Shown piece after piece: positions 48,101 through 54,923 of a stretch of 64,000 nucleotides of DNA (within the stretch, counting starts at the first letter, position 1; every line of letters begins with the position of its first letter). The position numbers were made by a program, and so were the translations under genes. Under the pieces are notes generated by a model that was not told where the DNA came from, did not search any database, and saw nothing but the letters and a program-made list of their open reading frames with translations. The stretch is from contig CANRHB010000003.1 in NCBI GenBank assembly GCA_947630325.1, positions 58,096 through 122,095 of the forward strand, in the 5' to 3' direction. Origin of the DNA: an uncultured Clostridia bacterium. Lineage in GTDB: Bacteria; Bacillota; Clostridia; Christensenellales; Borkfalkiaceae.

Positions 48101-50723
48101 GCTTTTTGCGGGTGACGGTGGAGAGTTTTTGGCGGTAGAATTCGAGGAAGAGCCCCAAAAAGGACTTGAGGTGCCTGATCTCCGCGATGAGCACCTCGGA
48201 GGCGCAGTAGAGTTTATCGCGCAGACCCTGCGAGTATTCGGTAAGGTTGACGTTCTCGAAGGGGGAATTCACCACCCCGCCGCACTCCTTGGCGGCCGCC
48301 GCCGCAGAGAGGATGCGGTTCTTGCAGTCGGCGAGTTTTTGTTCGCTCAAAGTGTCGTAAAAGGCGCTTCCGATGTCGAGAACGTCGGGGGCGTCCTTGT
48401 TTTTGAGGTAGAGCAGGATCCCCTCGTACACCGAGATGCCGAGCCGTCTCTTCTTGTGGAGGGCGAGCATGGGCGCTTTGAGTTCGGCGGTAAGATGTTT
48501 GATCTCCTCCGCGCGCGCCGCAAAACTCCCCTCCTCTTCCGCCGCGGGAAGCACGAGGGTGTCCTCGAGTTTTTTGAGGGCGTCCGCCTTATCCGCCTTG
48601 CCCGCGTGGAGCTCGAGGCAGAAGTCCCCCACCCCGATCGCGTCGAGCCGCTTCTTGACGACGTCGAGCGCCGCCTTCTTCTCGGCGACAAAGAGCACCC
48701 GCTTGCCGTCCTCGAGGGCGTTTGCGATGATGTTCGTGATCGTCTGGCTCTTGCCCGTGCCGGGAGGGCCGTGCAGGACGAAACTCACGCCTGCACGGGA
48801 GAGCGCGACCGCCGAATATTGGGAACTGTCCGCGGGCAGAGGAATGAGCGCGCCCTCCCCCTCGTCCTCCTCTTTGGGGGGAGCGTACACCTGCTTTTCC
48901 ATGCGGTTTTCGAGGAGCGCGGAGACGATGGCGTTCTTTTTGAGGTCCTCGAAGCGGGAATGGAGGTCGTTCCACATGAGGTAGCGGCGGAAGGAAAAGA
49001 CGGCGATGTAGATGTCCTTGACCACCCGCCAGCCCTTCATGCCCGCCGTTTCGGCAAGCACCATGGCGAAAATTTCGCTCATCTTGAGCGCGGAGACGTC
49101 GCCGCCAAGCCCCCGCACGTCGATGTTGAATTCCTGTTTGAGAAATTCGAGGAGGGTGCTGTTGACAAAGTATTCCCCCTCGGCGATGTGCACCGAGAAA
49201 TCTTCGTTGCCCTTTGCCCGCGCGATGTCCACGGGGACGAGCACGAGGGGCGCGCGCTTGGGCTTTGCGTCCTCTTTGGAGACGTATTCGAGGAAGCCGA
49301 GGGCAAGATAGAGAATTTTCGCGCCCGATTCCTCGTCCGCCTCGCGGTTCTTGCGTTGCAGAAGGCGGGCGGCCTCCGAAAGTTCCTCCCCCTTTGCGGG
49401 CGAGACGCGGAGCAGTCCCTTTTGCTGTTCGAGGGCAAGAAGCTGCCGCTCCGCCGCCGTGATCGCCCCGCCGTTCTCCCCCGAGACGAGTTTCATCCCC
49501 TCCGATGAGAGAAGGGTCGCATACAATCCGTCGGCGTCGTCCGAGCGGACTTTGAGGCTCCCCCGCCCGTTGAAGTTGAGGAGGGCGTTGCGGTTGGTAA
49601 GGTCGAGGAGCCGCCTCTCCCAGATTTTGTTCTTGGTGAGTTTCCCCTCGATGCCCGCGCTCTTGAGTTCGCGCAAAGGGGCGGGAGCGGACTCGGGGGA
49701 CATCTCGTCGTGCCCGATGAGTTCGAGCCCTTTTAGCCCGTATTCCCGCAAGGGGAGCACGGGAATGCCCGCCATGCGGCAACGCTTGACGTCGATGAAA
49801 TATTCGTAATCGTTCACCGACTGCGCAAAGTGCTTTTCGGCGGTGGTGAAGTTCACGCTCTTGTCGGCGAAGAGGTCGTCTGCGTCGAAAAAGCTGAGGT
49901 TGTTGATGCCGTCCGAGATATATTTGCCGACGATCTCCGCGTCGTCCGTGACGGTGTCGAGGAAACAGCTGTTATACAGCCACACGCCGACGCCCACGCC
50001 CCCCTTTCCGACGGCGATGACGGGGTTGAGTTTCGCCCCTTCGAGGCAGGCCGCGACAAAGAGAGCGACTTCGAGCGCGCTCCCCTTCCTGCCGCGGACG
50101 AGCTCCTCCGAAAAGGCGCGCACGGGGCGGGTAAGATCGCAGGGTTCCCGCTCGATGTTGAGCGCTTTCACGGCGGCGAAGATCGCGGCGGAGGTCATGC
50201 GGACGGCGTTTTTGTCCGCGCCCGTGTAGCCGTACACGTCCGCGCTCGACGTCCATTTGCGAAGCCGCCTGCCCGCCTCTTCGAGCATCCGCCCGCAGTC
50301 GGATAGGCGGGGGCGCACAAAGGCGGCGAGACGTTCGGGGTTCCCCCCGAGCCCCTCCCACCAATCGAAGGGAAGAGCGGTCAAAGTGCGGCTGTCGCGG
50401 CAAACCTCCTTTCCCTCCATGGAGACGGCGGCGGTGACGGTAAGCGTGCAGGGAAGTTTGTTCTCCACGAGAAAGACGGGCGAAAACACGCCGCTTGCGA
50501 CGTGTTCCACCCTGCTCTCGAAGGGAGCAACGCAGTCCCCCTCATAGGGAATGAGCAGTCCTTCCTCCCCGTATAGGGCGATCTTGAGTTCGTGGGCCTC
50601 GCCGTCGCGGTTGTCGATGTGCACCTTGAGCGGCGTTTGGAGGAGACAATCCGAATATCCCACATATCCCGGCGGTTCGAGCGTGACGCCGATGGGTTTG
50701 ATTTCCTTTTTTTGCTTGGGCAT
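45171..50723 (-). CDS. Giant DUF4011-type SF1 helicase with nuclease-like and DUF3320 domains
   Basis: The 1,850-residue protein has, in order: a transglutaminase-like region (about 205-330), whose usual catalytic Cys is replaced (Gly-Ser-Ala-Leu-Glu-Val-Ala); DUF4011 with Arg-Arg-Leu-Leu-Asp-Leu-Thr-Asn-Arg-Asn (about 370); helicase Walker A Gly-Pro-Pro-Gly-Thr-Gly-Lys-Ser (652-659); a long helical insert (about 700-1220); Asp-Glu-Ala-Ser-Gln (1269-1273) and Gly-Asp-Pro-Arg-Gln-Leu (1293-1298); motif VI Val-Ala-Val-Ser-Arg-Ala-Arg-Glu (about 1499-1506); a Vsr/MTES_1575-like nuclease (about 1555-1655) that keeps Ile-Asp but has Leu-Phe-Asp-Gly where Glu-Cys-Asp-Gly is usual; and DUF3320 (about 1700-1740). 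Such proteins occur in defence islands, but here neighbours are housekeeping genes. It is cotranscribed with comEC. Confidence 0.88.
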   Translation of the reverse strand: MPKQKKEIKPIGVTLEPPGYVGYSDCLLQTPLKVHIDNRDGEAHELKIALYGEEGLLIPYEGDCVAPFESRVEHVASGVFSPVFLVENKLPCTLTVTAAVSMEGKEVCRDSRTLTALPFDWWEGLGGNPERLAAFVRPRLSDCGRMLEEAGRRLRKWTSSADVYGYTGADKNAVRMTSAAIFAAVKALNIEREPCDLTRPVRAFSEELVRGRKGSALEVALFVAACLEGAKLNPVIAVGKGGVGVGVWLYNSCFLDTVTDDAEIVGKYISDGINNLSFFDADDLFADKSVNFTTAEKHFAQSVNDYEYFIDVKRCRMAGIPVLPLREYGLKGLELIGHDEMSPESAPAPLRELKSAGIEGKLTKNKIWERRLLDLTNRNALLNFNGRGSLKVRSDDADGLYATLLSSEGMKLVSGENGGAITAAERQLLALEQQKGLLRVSPAKGEELSEAARLLQRKNREADEESGAKILYLALGFLEYVSKEDAKPKRAPLVLVPVDIARAKGNEDFSVHIAEGEYFVNSTLLEFLKQEFNIDVRGLGGDVSALKMSEIFAMVLAETAGMKGWRVVKDIYIAVFSFRRYLMWNDLHSRFEDLKKNAIVSALLENRMEKQVYAPPKEEDEGEGALIPLPADSSQYSAVALSRAGVSFVLHGPPGTGKSQTITNIIANALEDGKRVLFVAEKKAALDVVKKRLDAIGVGDFCLELHAGKADKADALKKLEDTLVLPAAEEEGSFAARAEEIKHLTAELKAPMLALHKKRRLGISVYEGILLYLKNKDAPDVLDIGSAFYDTLSEQKLADCKNRILSAAAAAKECGGVVNSPFENVNLTEYSQGLRDKLYCASEVLIAEIRHLKSFLGLFLEFYRQKLSTVTRKKLENLCTLARNFSADIYAKYFASVSEEEFYVFYHSNRRLDERFHFYNSHFKAFVDLGKNYSEVKDALENGGYKRSKAATAAAKRLSRVALHPLTEEDITKFLQTLVDIREATDRVKSVSLSKNFLDRGGDIVFKKRSEFLGDLYALHDLCASTFLDYDPDTFNGMCLRAQNGYTKPVLEGYLKAADAFSRALDSFLTVTRADRNKLPEEDILDEFSSKASALIDNVDMLSNWCMYKRTEEELKSLGCNFVTEALESGKLTTENILSGFEKNVYKNFLEINIPADPELSRMTVGSLEDTVEKFRLAWEDFTRDTREKIRGDLISRLPAEDGEGSLSVEVSTFRRLVKSNLRGVGLRGLFAEIPNLLGVLAPCMLMSPTTVAQYLKPQADLFDLVIFDEASQMTTAEAVGAIARAKSAIVVGDPRQLPPTSFFRTGYVDEENLENEDLESILDDCLALGMPERHLIWHYRSKHESLIAFSNSMYYDNRLCTFPSPDADSKVRLALTEGTYDRGFTKCNKKEAEALVSEVVRRLKDPVLRRSSMGVVTFSSAQQNFIERLLQKAIVSEKLEGYAFDGEEPLFVKNLENVQGDERDVILFSVCYGPDPSGRLSLNFGPLNQTGGWRRLNVAVSRAREEMIVYSSMTSGMIDLSKTSAKGVAGLKAFLEFAEKGRTTLAVRSGAVKEGAGVGKYLAAELEDYGYRCRVDVGASDFKIDVAVLDPKDPHKYLLAVLFDGAEKFSVKDRNILQVQTLKRTNWNVLRVNCVNYYNNPKREIKRIKEFLDRLTGAEKKSGNALSSYLKPYRAVKAGAAEPASFITSGENDRAILSRLKEIVTLEEPISRAFLKKRCLATFGVAKAGARVFAKLDMLIDACAFRKERVGGTDYFYKTDRAIGLGRFRTDESGLRGEEDFTPFEIVSLIKGLLEEKVSLYLDELCGVLAGYCRVRPSEKFTAFVAGCIAYGEQKGALVRSVSDRITLA

Positions 50724-50774
50724 GATTCTCCGTCAGTCGGCATGAACCGACCGTTTTCTTTGTTTTGTGCTATG

Positions 50775-50803
50775 ATTATACCATTTTCTTCCGAGAAATG
50801 CAA
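50775..50803 (-). promoter_or_regulatory. Promoter of the helicase-comEC-holA operon
   Basis: On the minus strand TTGCAT (50798-50803) and TATAAT (50775-50780) are separated by 17 bp. The 45-nt leader has a GTCGG/CCGAC stem just before the ribosome site. Confidence 0.8.
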
Positions 50804-50843
50804 GTTTCGCAAGCCTTTTCCCGCCGCAGGAAAAAAATTTCAC

Positions 50844-50872
50844 AAAAAAAGAGCGCGGGGGATGCGCTCTTT
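50844..50872 (-). terminator. Terminator of the M23 gene
   Basis: AAAGAGCGC and GCGCTCTTT around a 7-nt loop (50848-50872), followed by seven T on the minus strand. Confidence 0.85.
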
Positions 50873-50878
50873 ACGTCT

Positions 50879-51613
50879 TTACTTCTCCTCGAGCGTGACG
50901 TCGATATAGTCCGTCGGGTCCACCGACTTGCCGTTGAGCGTCATTTCGAGGTGAAGATGGGTGCCGTCGTTCGCCTCGGTGCCGTATGCCTCCGCCACCT
51001 TGGCGATCACCTCTCCCTGCTTCACCGTGTCTCCCTCCTTGAGAGAGTCGACGGGTTCCACAAAGCGGTAGGTGCTTTGAACGCCGTTTTCATGCTGTAC
51101 CACGATGAGATTGCCGAGCCGCTCGGAGATGCTGACGGAGATCACCTCGCCGTCCGCCATCGCCCTTACTTCGGTGCCTGCGGGAGCGGAATAGTCCACC
51201 GCCTTGTGGTAATACCACTTGTCGAGGGTGGTGTTCTGATAGATCTTGAAGTACTCCACCGAACATGTCTTGACGTTTTCGAGCGGGGAAACGAACGCCA
51301 CCTTCTCGCCGTCCGTGGGCTTGTCGTCTACGGGAGGAGTTTCGCCGCCCGTGGGCTCATCGTCAACAGGGGGAGTTTCGCCGCCTGTAGGAGGGTCCTG
51401 TTCGCCACTCGTGGGAGGGTCCTGTTCGCCGCTTGCGGGGGGATCTCCGCTATCGATGGGCGGGTTCTCCACCACTTCACGTCCGCTGTTTGTCACGAAG
51501 TAGGCGGTAAGCACGATCGCCGTGACAAGAAGGATCGCGCAGACCGCAAGCACAATGGAATAGATAATTCTCTTTTTTCTTGAGGTAGGTACGGTATTTT
51601 CCTTTTCTTTCAT
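50879..51613 (-). CDS. Membrane-anchored M23 peptidase, SpoIIQ-like
   Basis: A 244-residue protein with one membrane helix (about 15-40), a Pro/Asp/Gly-rich repeat linker (about 45-103) and a C-terminal LytM/M23 domain. The zinc ligands are present: His136-x3-Asp140 and His219-x-His221, so it may be an active endopeptidase against peptidoglycan. The topology and size fit SpoIIQ, which in Clostridia keeps its zinc site; sporulation genes elsewhere in the window support this. The next gene upstream is a single-pass protein which could be cotranscribed. A wall hydrolase for growth or division is the alternative. Confidence 0.8.
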   Translation of the reverse strand: MKEKENTVPTSRKKRIIYSIVLAVCAILLVTAIVLTAYFVTNSGREVVENPPIDSGDPPASGEQDPPTSGEQDPPTGGETPPVDDEPTGGETPPVDDKPTDGEKVAFVSPLENVKTCSVEYFKIYQNTTLDKWYYHKAVDYSAPAGTEVRAMADGEVISVSISERLGNLIVVQHENGVQSTYRFVEPVDSLKEGDTVKQGEVIAKVAEAYGTEANDGTHLHLEMTLNGKSVDPTDYIDVTLEEK

Positions 51614-51684
51614 GGGAATCCTCCGAAAATTTATGTAGATGATTGACGGCAGAGCCGCCCTTTATACCTACCGTTTGGAAAATT

Positions 51685-52110
51685 TTACCAACTGCCGAAG
51701 ATGAGCGGGGTGCCCACGACCGTCTGTCCGCCGCCGACTGCGATCTGCAAATTGACCTTTTCCCCTTTGAGAGAAACGCCGCCGCCGAGTGCGGGGGAGT
51801 AGAGATAGTAACTCGTTGCGCCGTCAACTTGTTCGGTGAAGAGAAGTTTTGCTCCGAATTTTTGCGAAAATTCTGTGTAGCGGTCGCCCCGATAGACCGC
51901 GCTCTCCCCCTTCACGTCCCCCAAAAACAGCTTTGCAAGCGGAGCCTTAGCGGAAACTGCGGGCGCGGAGGAACTTTCCCCCAAATAAAAGGTGTGGTTC
52001 TCGCCCTCTTTGAGCATGGGAGAGTGCAAAACCGCAAAGAGAAAGAACGCGCACGCCGCAACGAGCGCAACGCACAGCAGATTGCCTACCACCCCGAAAA
52101 ATCGTCTCAT
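51685..52110 (-). CDS. Single-pass membrane protein, possibly YwmB-like
   Basis: The 141-residue protein has one membrane segment (about 8-28) and a small outer domain with Ala-Thr-Ser-Tyr-Tyr-Leu-Tyr-Ser-Pro and Gly-Glu-Lys-Val-Asn-Leu-Gln-Ile-Ala-Val. The pattern vaguely recalls YwmB, which lies near spoIID and spoIIQ in spore formers, but I cannot confirm it. Its ribosome site GAGGGGGTG is inside the stem of the terminator for the previous gene. It ends 72 bp before the M23 gene. Confidence 0.6.
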   Translation of the reverse strand: MRRFFGVVGNLLCVALVAACAFFLFAVLHSPMLKEGENHTFYLGESSSAPAVSAKAPLAKLFLGDVKGESAVYRGDRYTEFSQKFGAKLLFTEQVDGATSYYLYSPALGGGVSLKGEKVNLQIAVGGGQTVVGTPLIFGSW

Positions 52111-52111
52111 G

Positions 52112-52144
52112 AAAAAACACCCCCTCGGGAATTCGAGAGGATGT
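52112..52144 (-). terminator. Terminator that also buries the next ribosome site
   Basis: An 11-bp stem (52117-52127 with 52134-52144, two G-T pairs) and six T on the minus strand end the coiled-coil gene. The 3' arm contains the Shine-Dalgarno of the 141-residue protein. Confidence 0.7.
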
Positions 52145-52163
52145 TTGACACGTTTTTGAAATT

Positions 52164-53492
52164 TTATACAGGAATGTGGTGGACGAGTTTCATCTGCTTG
52201 TCCATATCTTGGGCAAGTTGCGTGCTCGATACATTGATCTTTGCAAGCAGGGCATTTGTCATCGCTTGGTTTGCCGCCTGCACCCTTGCCTGCGCCTCTG
52301 CGGAAAGGCGCAATTCTTCCGTCTGTTCGTTTAACTTCGCCAACCGTTCATTCTGCGCTTCGAGTTTTTCGCCGAGCCTTGCGTTTTCTTCCAAAGATTC
52401 TTGATGTTGAAATTCGAGTTGTACCGAAAGTTTTCTGAAAGAATTATCGAGTGTTTGCTCCAACGCGCCGACCGATCGTTGAATGGTTTTTGCGATCATC
52501 TTCGTCGCCATTCCGACTGCTTCGATAAGCACCTCGTTTTGCCGTTGACGGTCTACCTGTTGCAGGGCTTCCTTCATGGTGTCGGCGCGCCCTGTTTCGT
52601 AATAAAAAATGATAAGATCGACGTTCTCCCAATCGCGGAAATCGATGACGGGATAGAGTTTTTGCGCGTTGTTGATGATTTCTTGCGATTCTTTGGCGAG
52701 TTGAACGATTTTTAGTTGTCTCACGACTATAGCTTGCATTTCTGTTTTTTTAGACGGAATAAGATCCTCCGCGTATTGTCTTTGTGCTTCTCGCATCTTC
52801 TCAACAGCTTCGTCGTCGAAATAAATTTCCCCTTTCCTTTGTAAAAGCAGTAACTGCTTTTTTTCCTGTTCCAATTTCTCCAATTCGTCTCTAAGCGGTT
52901 GTAAGTTGTTCATACGTTCTGTGACATTTTGCAAATATCTGTCATTCCAATATTGTTGCCACTTGAGTTTCTTCGTTTGTCTTATCAAAGCATATACACC
53001 CGTAATTACAAACGAAATACCACAACCGCTTAATATTCCAAAGGGAATCGCTTTGCTGTAGGGCAACTCAAGAGCCAACCGCATTACCAAAAAAGTCATT
53101 GCAAGGCTGAGAAAAATTCCGAAGATAATAAAGCAAATAATCAGCGGGGATTTTCTCGTATATTCCTCATCCCAAGATCTTCGATTGTTTGAAATGTTTT
53201 CCTTCGCATCTCTTATCGGTTTTTCCTTTTCTGCAATTTCTCGCCCTAAAGGCTCCATTCTCTTTTCGATTTCACGCAGACGGGTCGCAACCCCGTATTG
53301 TTTTTCGGCTTCCTGCATACTCTCAGCCCTATGCTTTACGATTGCAATGTCAGAGCTTTTGATCTTGTCGTTACTTGAGGCAATTTTGCGTTCTTCGCGC
53401 CGCGTCACGTCCGTTTTTTGCGACACAAGTGACATTGTCGCGCGAATCGCGTATAAATCGCTTAAAATTTCTTCCTTCGACCGTTCTTCCAT
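52164..53492 (-). CDS. Two-helix membrane protein with long coiled coils, unknown
   Basis: This 442-residue protein is AT-richer than its surroundings. Residues 1-105 form a charged coiled coil, two membrane helices are at about 115-140 and 150-170, and the rest is coiled coil apart from Tyr-Pro-Val-Ile-Asp-Phe-Arg-Asp-Trp-Glu-Asn-Val-Asp-Leu-Ile-Ile-Phe-Tyr-Tyr-Glu-Thr-Gly-Arg-Ala-Asp (near 285-310), a segment I recall from unnamed Firmicutes proteins. Function unknown. GAGGAG precedes the ATG and a consensus promoter overlaps that of a divergent XRE gene, so repression by it is likely. Confidence 0.8.
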   Translation of the reverse strand: MEERSKEEILSDLYAIRATMSLVSQKTDVTRREERKIASSNDKIKSSDIAIVKHRAESMQEAEKQYGVATRLREIEKRMEPLGREIAEKEKPIRDAKENISNNRRSWDEEYTRKSPLIICFIIFGIFLSLAMTFLVMRLALELPYSKAIPFGILSGCGISFVITGVYALIRQTKKLKWQQYWNDRYLQNVTERMNNLQPLRDELEKLEQEKKQLLLLQRKGEIYFDDEAVEKMREAQRQYAEDLIPSKKTEMQAIVVRQLKIVQLAKESQEIINNAQKLYPVIDFRDWENVDLIIFYYETGRADTMKEALQQVDRQRQNEVLIEAVGMATKMIAKTIQRSVGALEQTLDNSFRKLSVQLEFQHQESLEENARLGEKLEAQNERLAKLNEQTEELRLSAEAQARVQAANQAMTNALLAKINVSSTQLAQDMDKQMKLVHHIPV

Positions 53493-53530
53493 TTTTTTGC
53501 TCCTCTTTACTAATATTCTGGTATGATGAT

Positions 53531-53559
53531 ATTATAATTGCAGATTTTTGGTTTGTCAA
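53531..53559 (-). promoter_or_regulatory. Consensus promoter of the coiled-coil protein gene
   Basis: On the minus strand TTGACA (53554-53559) and TATAAT (53531-53536) with a 17-bp spacer: 12/12 matches. Its -35 overlaps that of the divergent XRE promoter. Confidence 0.9.
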
Positions 53560-53581
53560 TATAAAATAGAAAATTTATAGT
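53553..53581 (+). promoter_or_regulatory. Promoter of the XRE gene (second module)
   Basis: TTGTCA (53553-53558), 17 bp, TATAGT (53576-53581). The ATG at 53594 is 12 nt past the -10, so the leader is about 6 nt and has no ribosome site. Confidence 0.75.
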
Positions 53582-53593
53582 AAAATATAGTTT

Positions 53594-53893
53594 ATGGGGA
53601 AAGAAATTTCTAAGAACCGAATAAAAGAACTGCGAGAAGATAGAGATTTGCGACAAATTGACGTGGCTCATGCGACAGGAATTGACCAGCGATCCCTTTC
53701 CAACTACGAAACGGGAAAGACCTTGCCCGACAGCTATGCGATCATTCGTCTTGCCGAATTTTTCGGCGTCACCTGCGATTATCTGCTCGGCGTGAGCGAG
53801 CGCGACTTAAAAGACACGACCGCCGTGATAGATGAGTTGGAGGAAGTGAGAAACAGGCTAAGCGAAATACAGAAATTCCTCAACAAAAAATAA
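53594..53893 (+). CDS. XRE-family transcriptional regulator
   Basis: A 99-residue protein: HTH domain (about 8-65) with Arg-Gln-Ile-Asp-Val-Ala-His-Ala-Thr-Gly-Ile-Asp-Gln-Arg-Ser-Leu-Ser-Asn-Tyr-Glu as the recognition part, then a short helical tail with Leu-Glu-Glu-Val-Arg-Asn-Arg-Leu for dimers. It is the prophage/ICE repressor type. Its mRNA is nearly leaderless, and its promoter is interlocked with that of the coiled-coil gene. Followed by a strong terminator. Confidence 0.92.
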   Translation: MGKEISKNRIKELREDRDLRQIDVAHATGIDQRSLSNYETGKTLPDSYAIIRLAEFFGVTCDYLLGVSERDLKDTTAVIDELEEVRNRLSEIQKFLNKK

Positions 53894-53897
53894 TCAT

Positions 53898-53945
53898 AAA
53901 CGCCGCGCCGCCGAAAATTTCGGCGGCGCGGCGTTTTGTTTTAGA
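53898..53945 (+). terminator. Terminator of the second XRE gene
   Basis: A stem of about 18 bp (AAACGCCGCGCCGCCGAAA with its complement, 53898-53937), then TTTTGTTTT. Confidence 0.9.
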
Positions 53946-54082
53946 AATGTGTAGGTTTAGTAAGCCCACCCCCTTAATCCCCCTCCAATGGAGGGGGTTC
54001 CGTTGAGAGCGGGGTTCGCTCCTTCCGTGGAAGTGCCGCTTACATGCCCCCTCCGTGGGAGGGGGTAGGGGGGTGGGGCGTG

Positions 54083-54236
54083 TTCTAAATCACGTCATGT
54101 TGAGCGGAACGCAGTGGATTCGCCCCGCGCGCTGTTCTGTTTCTCTAAGCGCGGCACGAGCCACAAGGCGAAGTTAACATGTCCTTATTATAATGCGGAC
54201 ACCCTTCGACGGAGCTCAGGGTGACGTAATTTAGAA
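54083..54236 (-). repeat. Family D element, long form, inverted
   Basis: Its ends, TTCTAAATCACGTCA and TGACGTAATTTAGAA, are inverted repeats in 14 of 15 positions, the best defined copy. The interior matches 32820-32952 on the opposite strand. Confidence 0.88.
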
Positions 54237-54269
54237 CGGCGTTCCGTTCTCCCTTACTGTTCTGATTAT

Positions 54270-54351
54270 GTCATTTCGACCAAGCGTAGCGCGTGGAGAA
54301 ATCTCACATTGTTGTAATAAGGTAGAGATTTCTCGACAAGCTCGAAATGAC
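54270..54351. repeat. Family C element, minimal
   Basis: An 82-bp unit bounded by GTCATTTCGA and TCGAAATGAC, with inner inverted GAGAAATCTC and GAGATTTCTC. The whole copy can fold on itself. It is the shortest complete C copy. Confidence 0.85.
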
Positions 54352-54410
54352 ATTTAAGAATGTTGCCCACCCCCTTAGTCCCCCTCCAATTGAGGGGGTT
54401 TCTCTTTCCT

Positions 54411-54522
54411 CTTGCTGTCCCTTTTAGGGAAAGTACCCGCGAAGCGGGGGAAAGGGTTTTAATAGGCTCTCGGAGAACCCTTCAGTCACCTGCGGTGACA
54501 GCTCCCCTACAAGGGGAGCCAA
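54411..54522 (-). repeat. Composite F+G repeat, inverted copy
   Basis: It matches, on the other strand, the two direct copies at about 23751-23872 and 23958-24080, including the linker around GGTTCTCCGA...AGCCTATTAAAACCC. Confidence 0.8.
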
Positions 54523-54584
54523 GGGGTTAACCAACAATGCCCCCTAAAAGGGGTGCCAAGGATCCACTGCGCTCCCGATTAAAA

Positions 54585-54923
54585 TTACTTCCCCCAGGGG
54601 AGGGGTTCGCCGCCGAGAATGTGAATGTGCAAATGGTGCACCGTCTGCCCCGCGTTCTCCCCTTGGTTGATGACGAGACGGTACCCCTCGCTCAGCCCGA
54701 GACGGTCCTTCATCTTTCCGATTTTTTCAAGCGTTCTCCCCAATAGGTCGGCGCGTGCGGCGTTCATTTCGCTCAGATAGGCGAAATGCTCCTTGGGCAC
54801 GCAGAGAAGATGAATTTTCGCAACGGGCGAAATGTCCTTGAAGATGACGATCTCGTCGTCCTCATACACCTTTGCCGAAGGGATCTCCCCCGCGATGATC
54901 TTACAAAAAATACAGTCGTTCAT
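54585..54923 (-). CDS. hinT: HIT-family nucleotide hydrolase (HinT)
   Basis: A 112-residue histidine-triad protein: Cys-Ile-Phe-Cys-Lys-Ile-Ile-Ala-Gly-Glu-Ile-Pro at the start and the triad Val-His-His-Leu-His-Ile-His-Ile-Leu near 97-105. It hydrolyses AMP-linked phosphoramidates. It overlaps mtaB by 4 bp and is the last gene of rsmE-mtaB-hinT. The next DNA is repeat. Confidence 0.96.
   Translation of the reverse strand: MNDCIFCKIIAGEIPSAKVYEDDEIVIFKDISPVAKIHLLCVPKEHFAYLSEMNAARADLLGRTLEKIGKMKDRLGLSEGYRLVINQGENAGQTVHHLHIHILGGEPLPWGK

Larger units (their letters stand above)
53946..54584. repeat. Intergenic repeat mosaic 7
   Basis: No gene. From left: family A hairpins (about 53967-54006 and 54048-54082), a full inverted family D element (54083-54236), a full family C element (54270-54351), a family A hairpin (about 54364-54401) and the inverted family F plus G composite (54411-54522). 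Confidence 0.85.

Noticed and set aside
47664-49508. 614-codon plus-strand ORF opposite the helicase
   Set aside because: It is antisense to conserved helicase motifs and has the codon pattern of a shadow.
51614-51690. Sigma-F/G-type promoter before the M23 gene (GGTATAAA)
   Set aside because: The spacing to any plausible -10 is about 21 bp, too long for these sigma factors.
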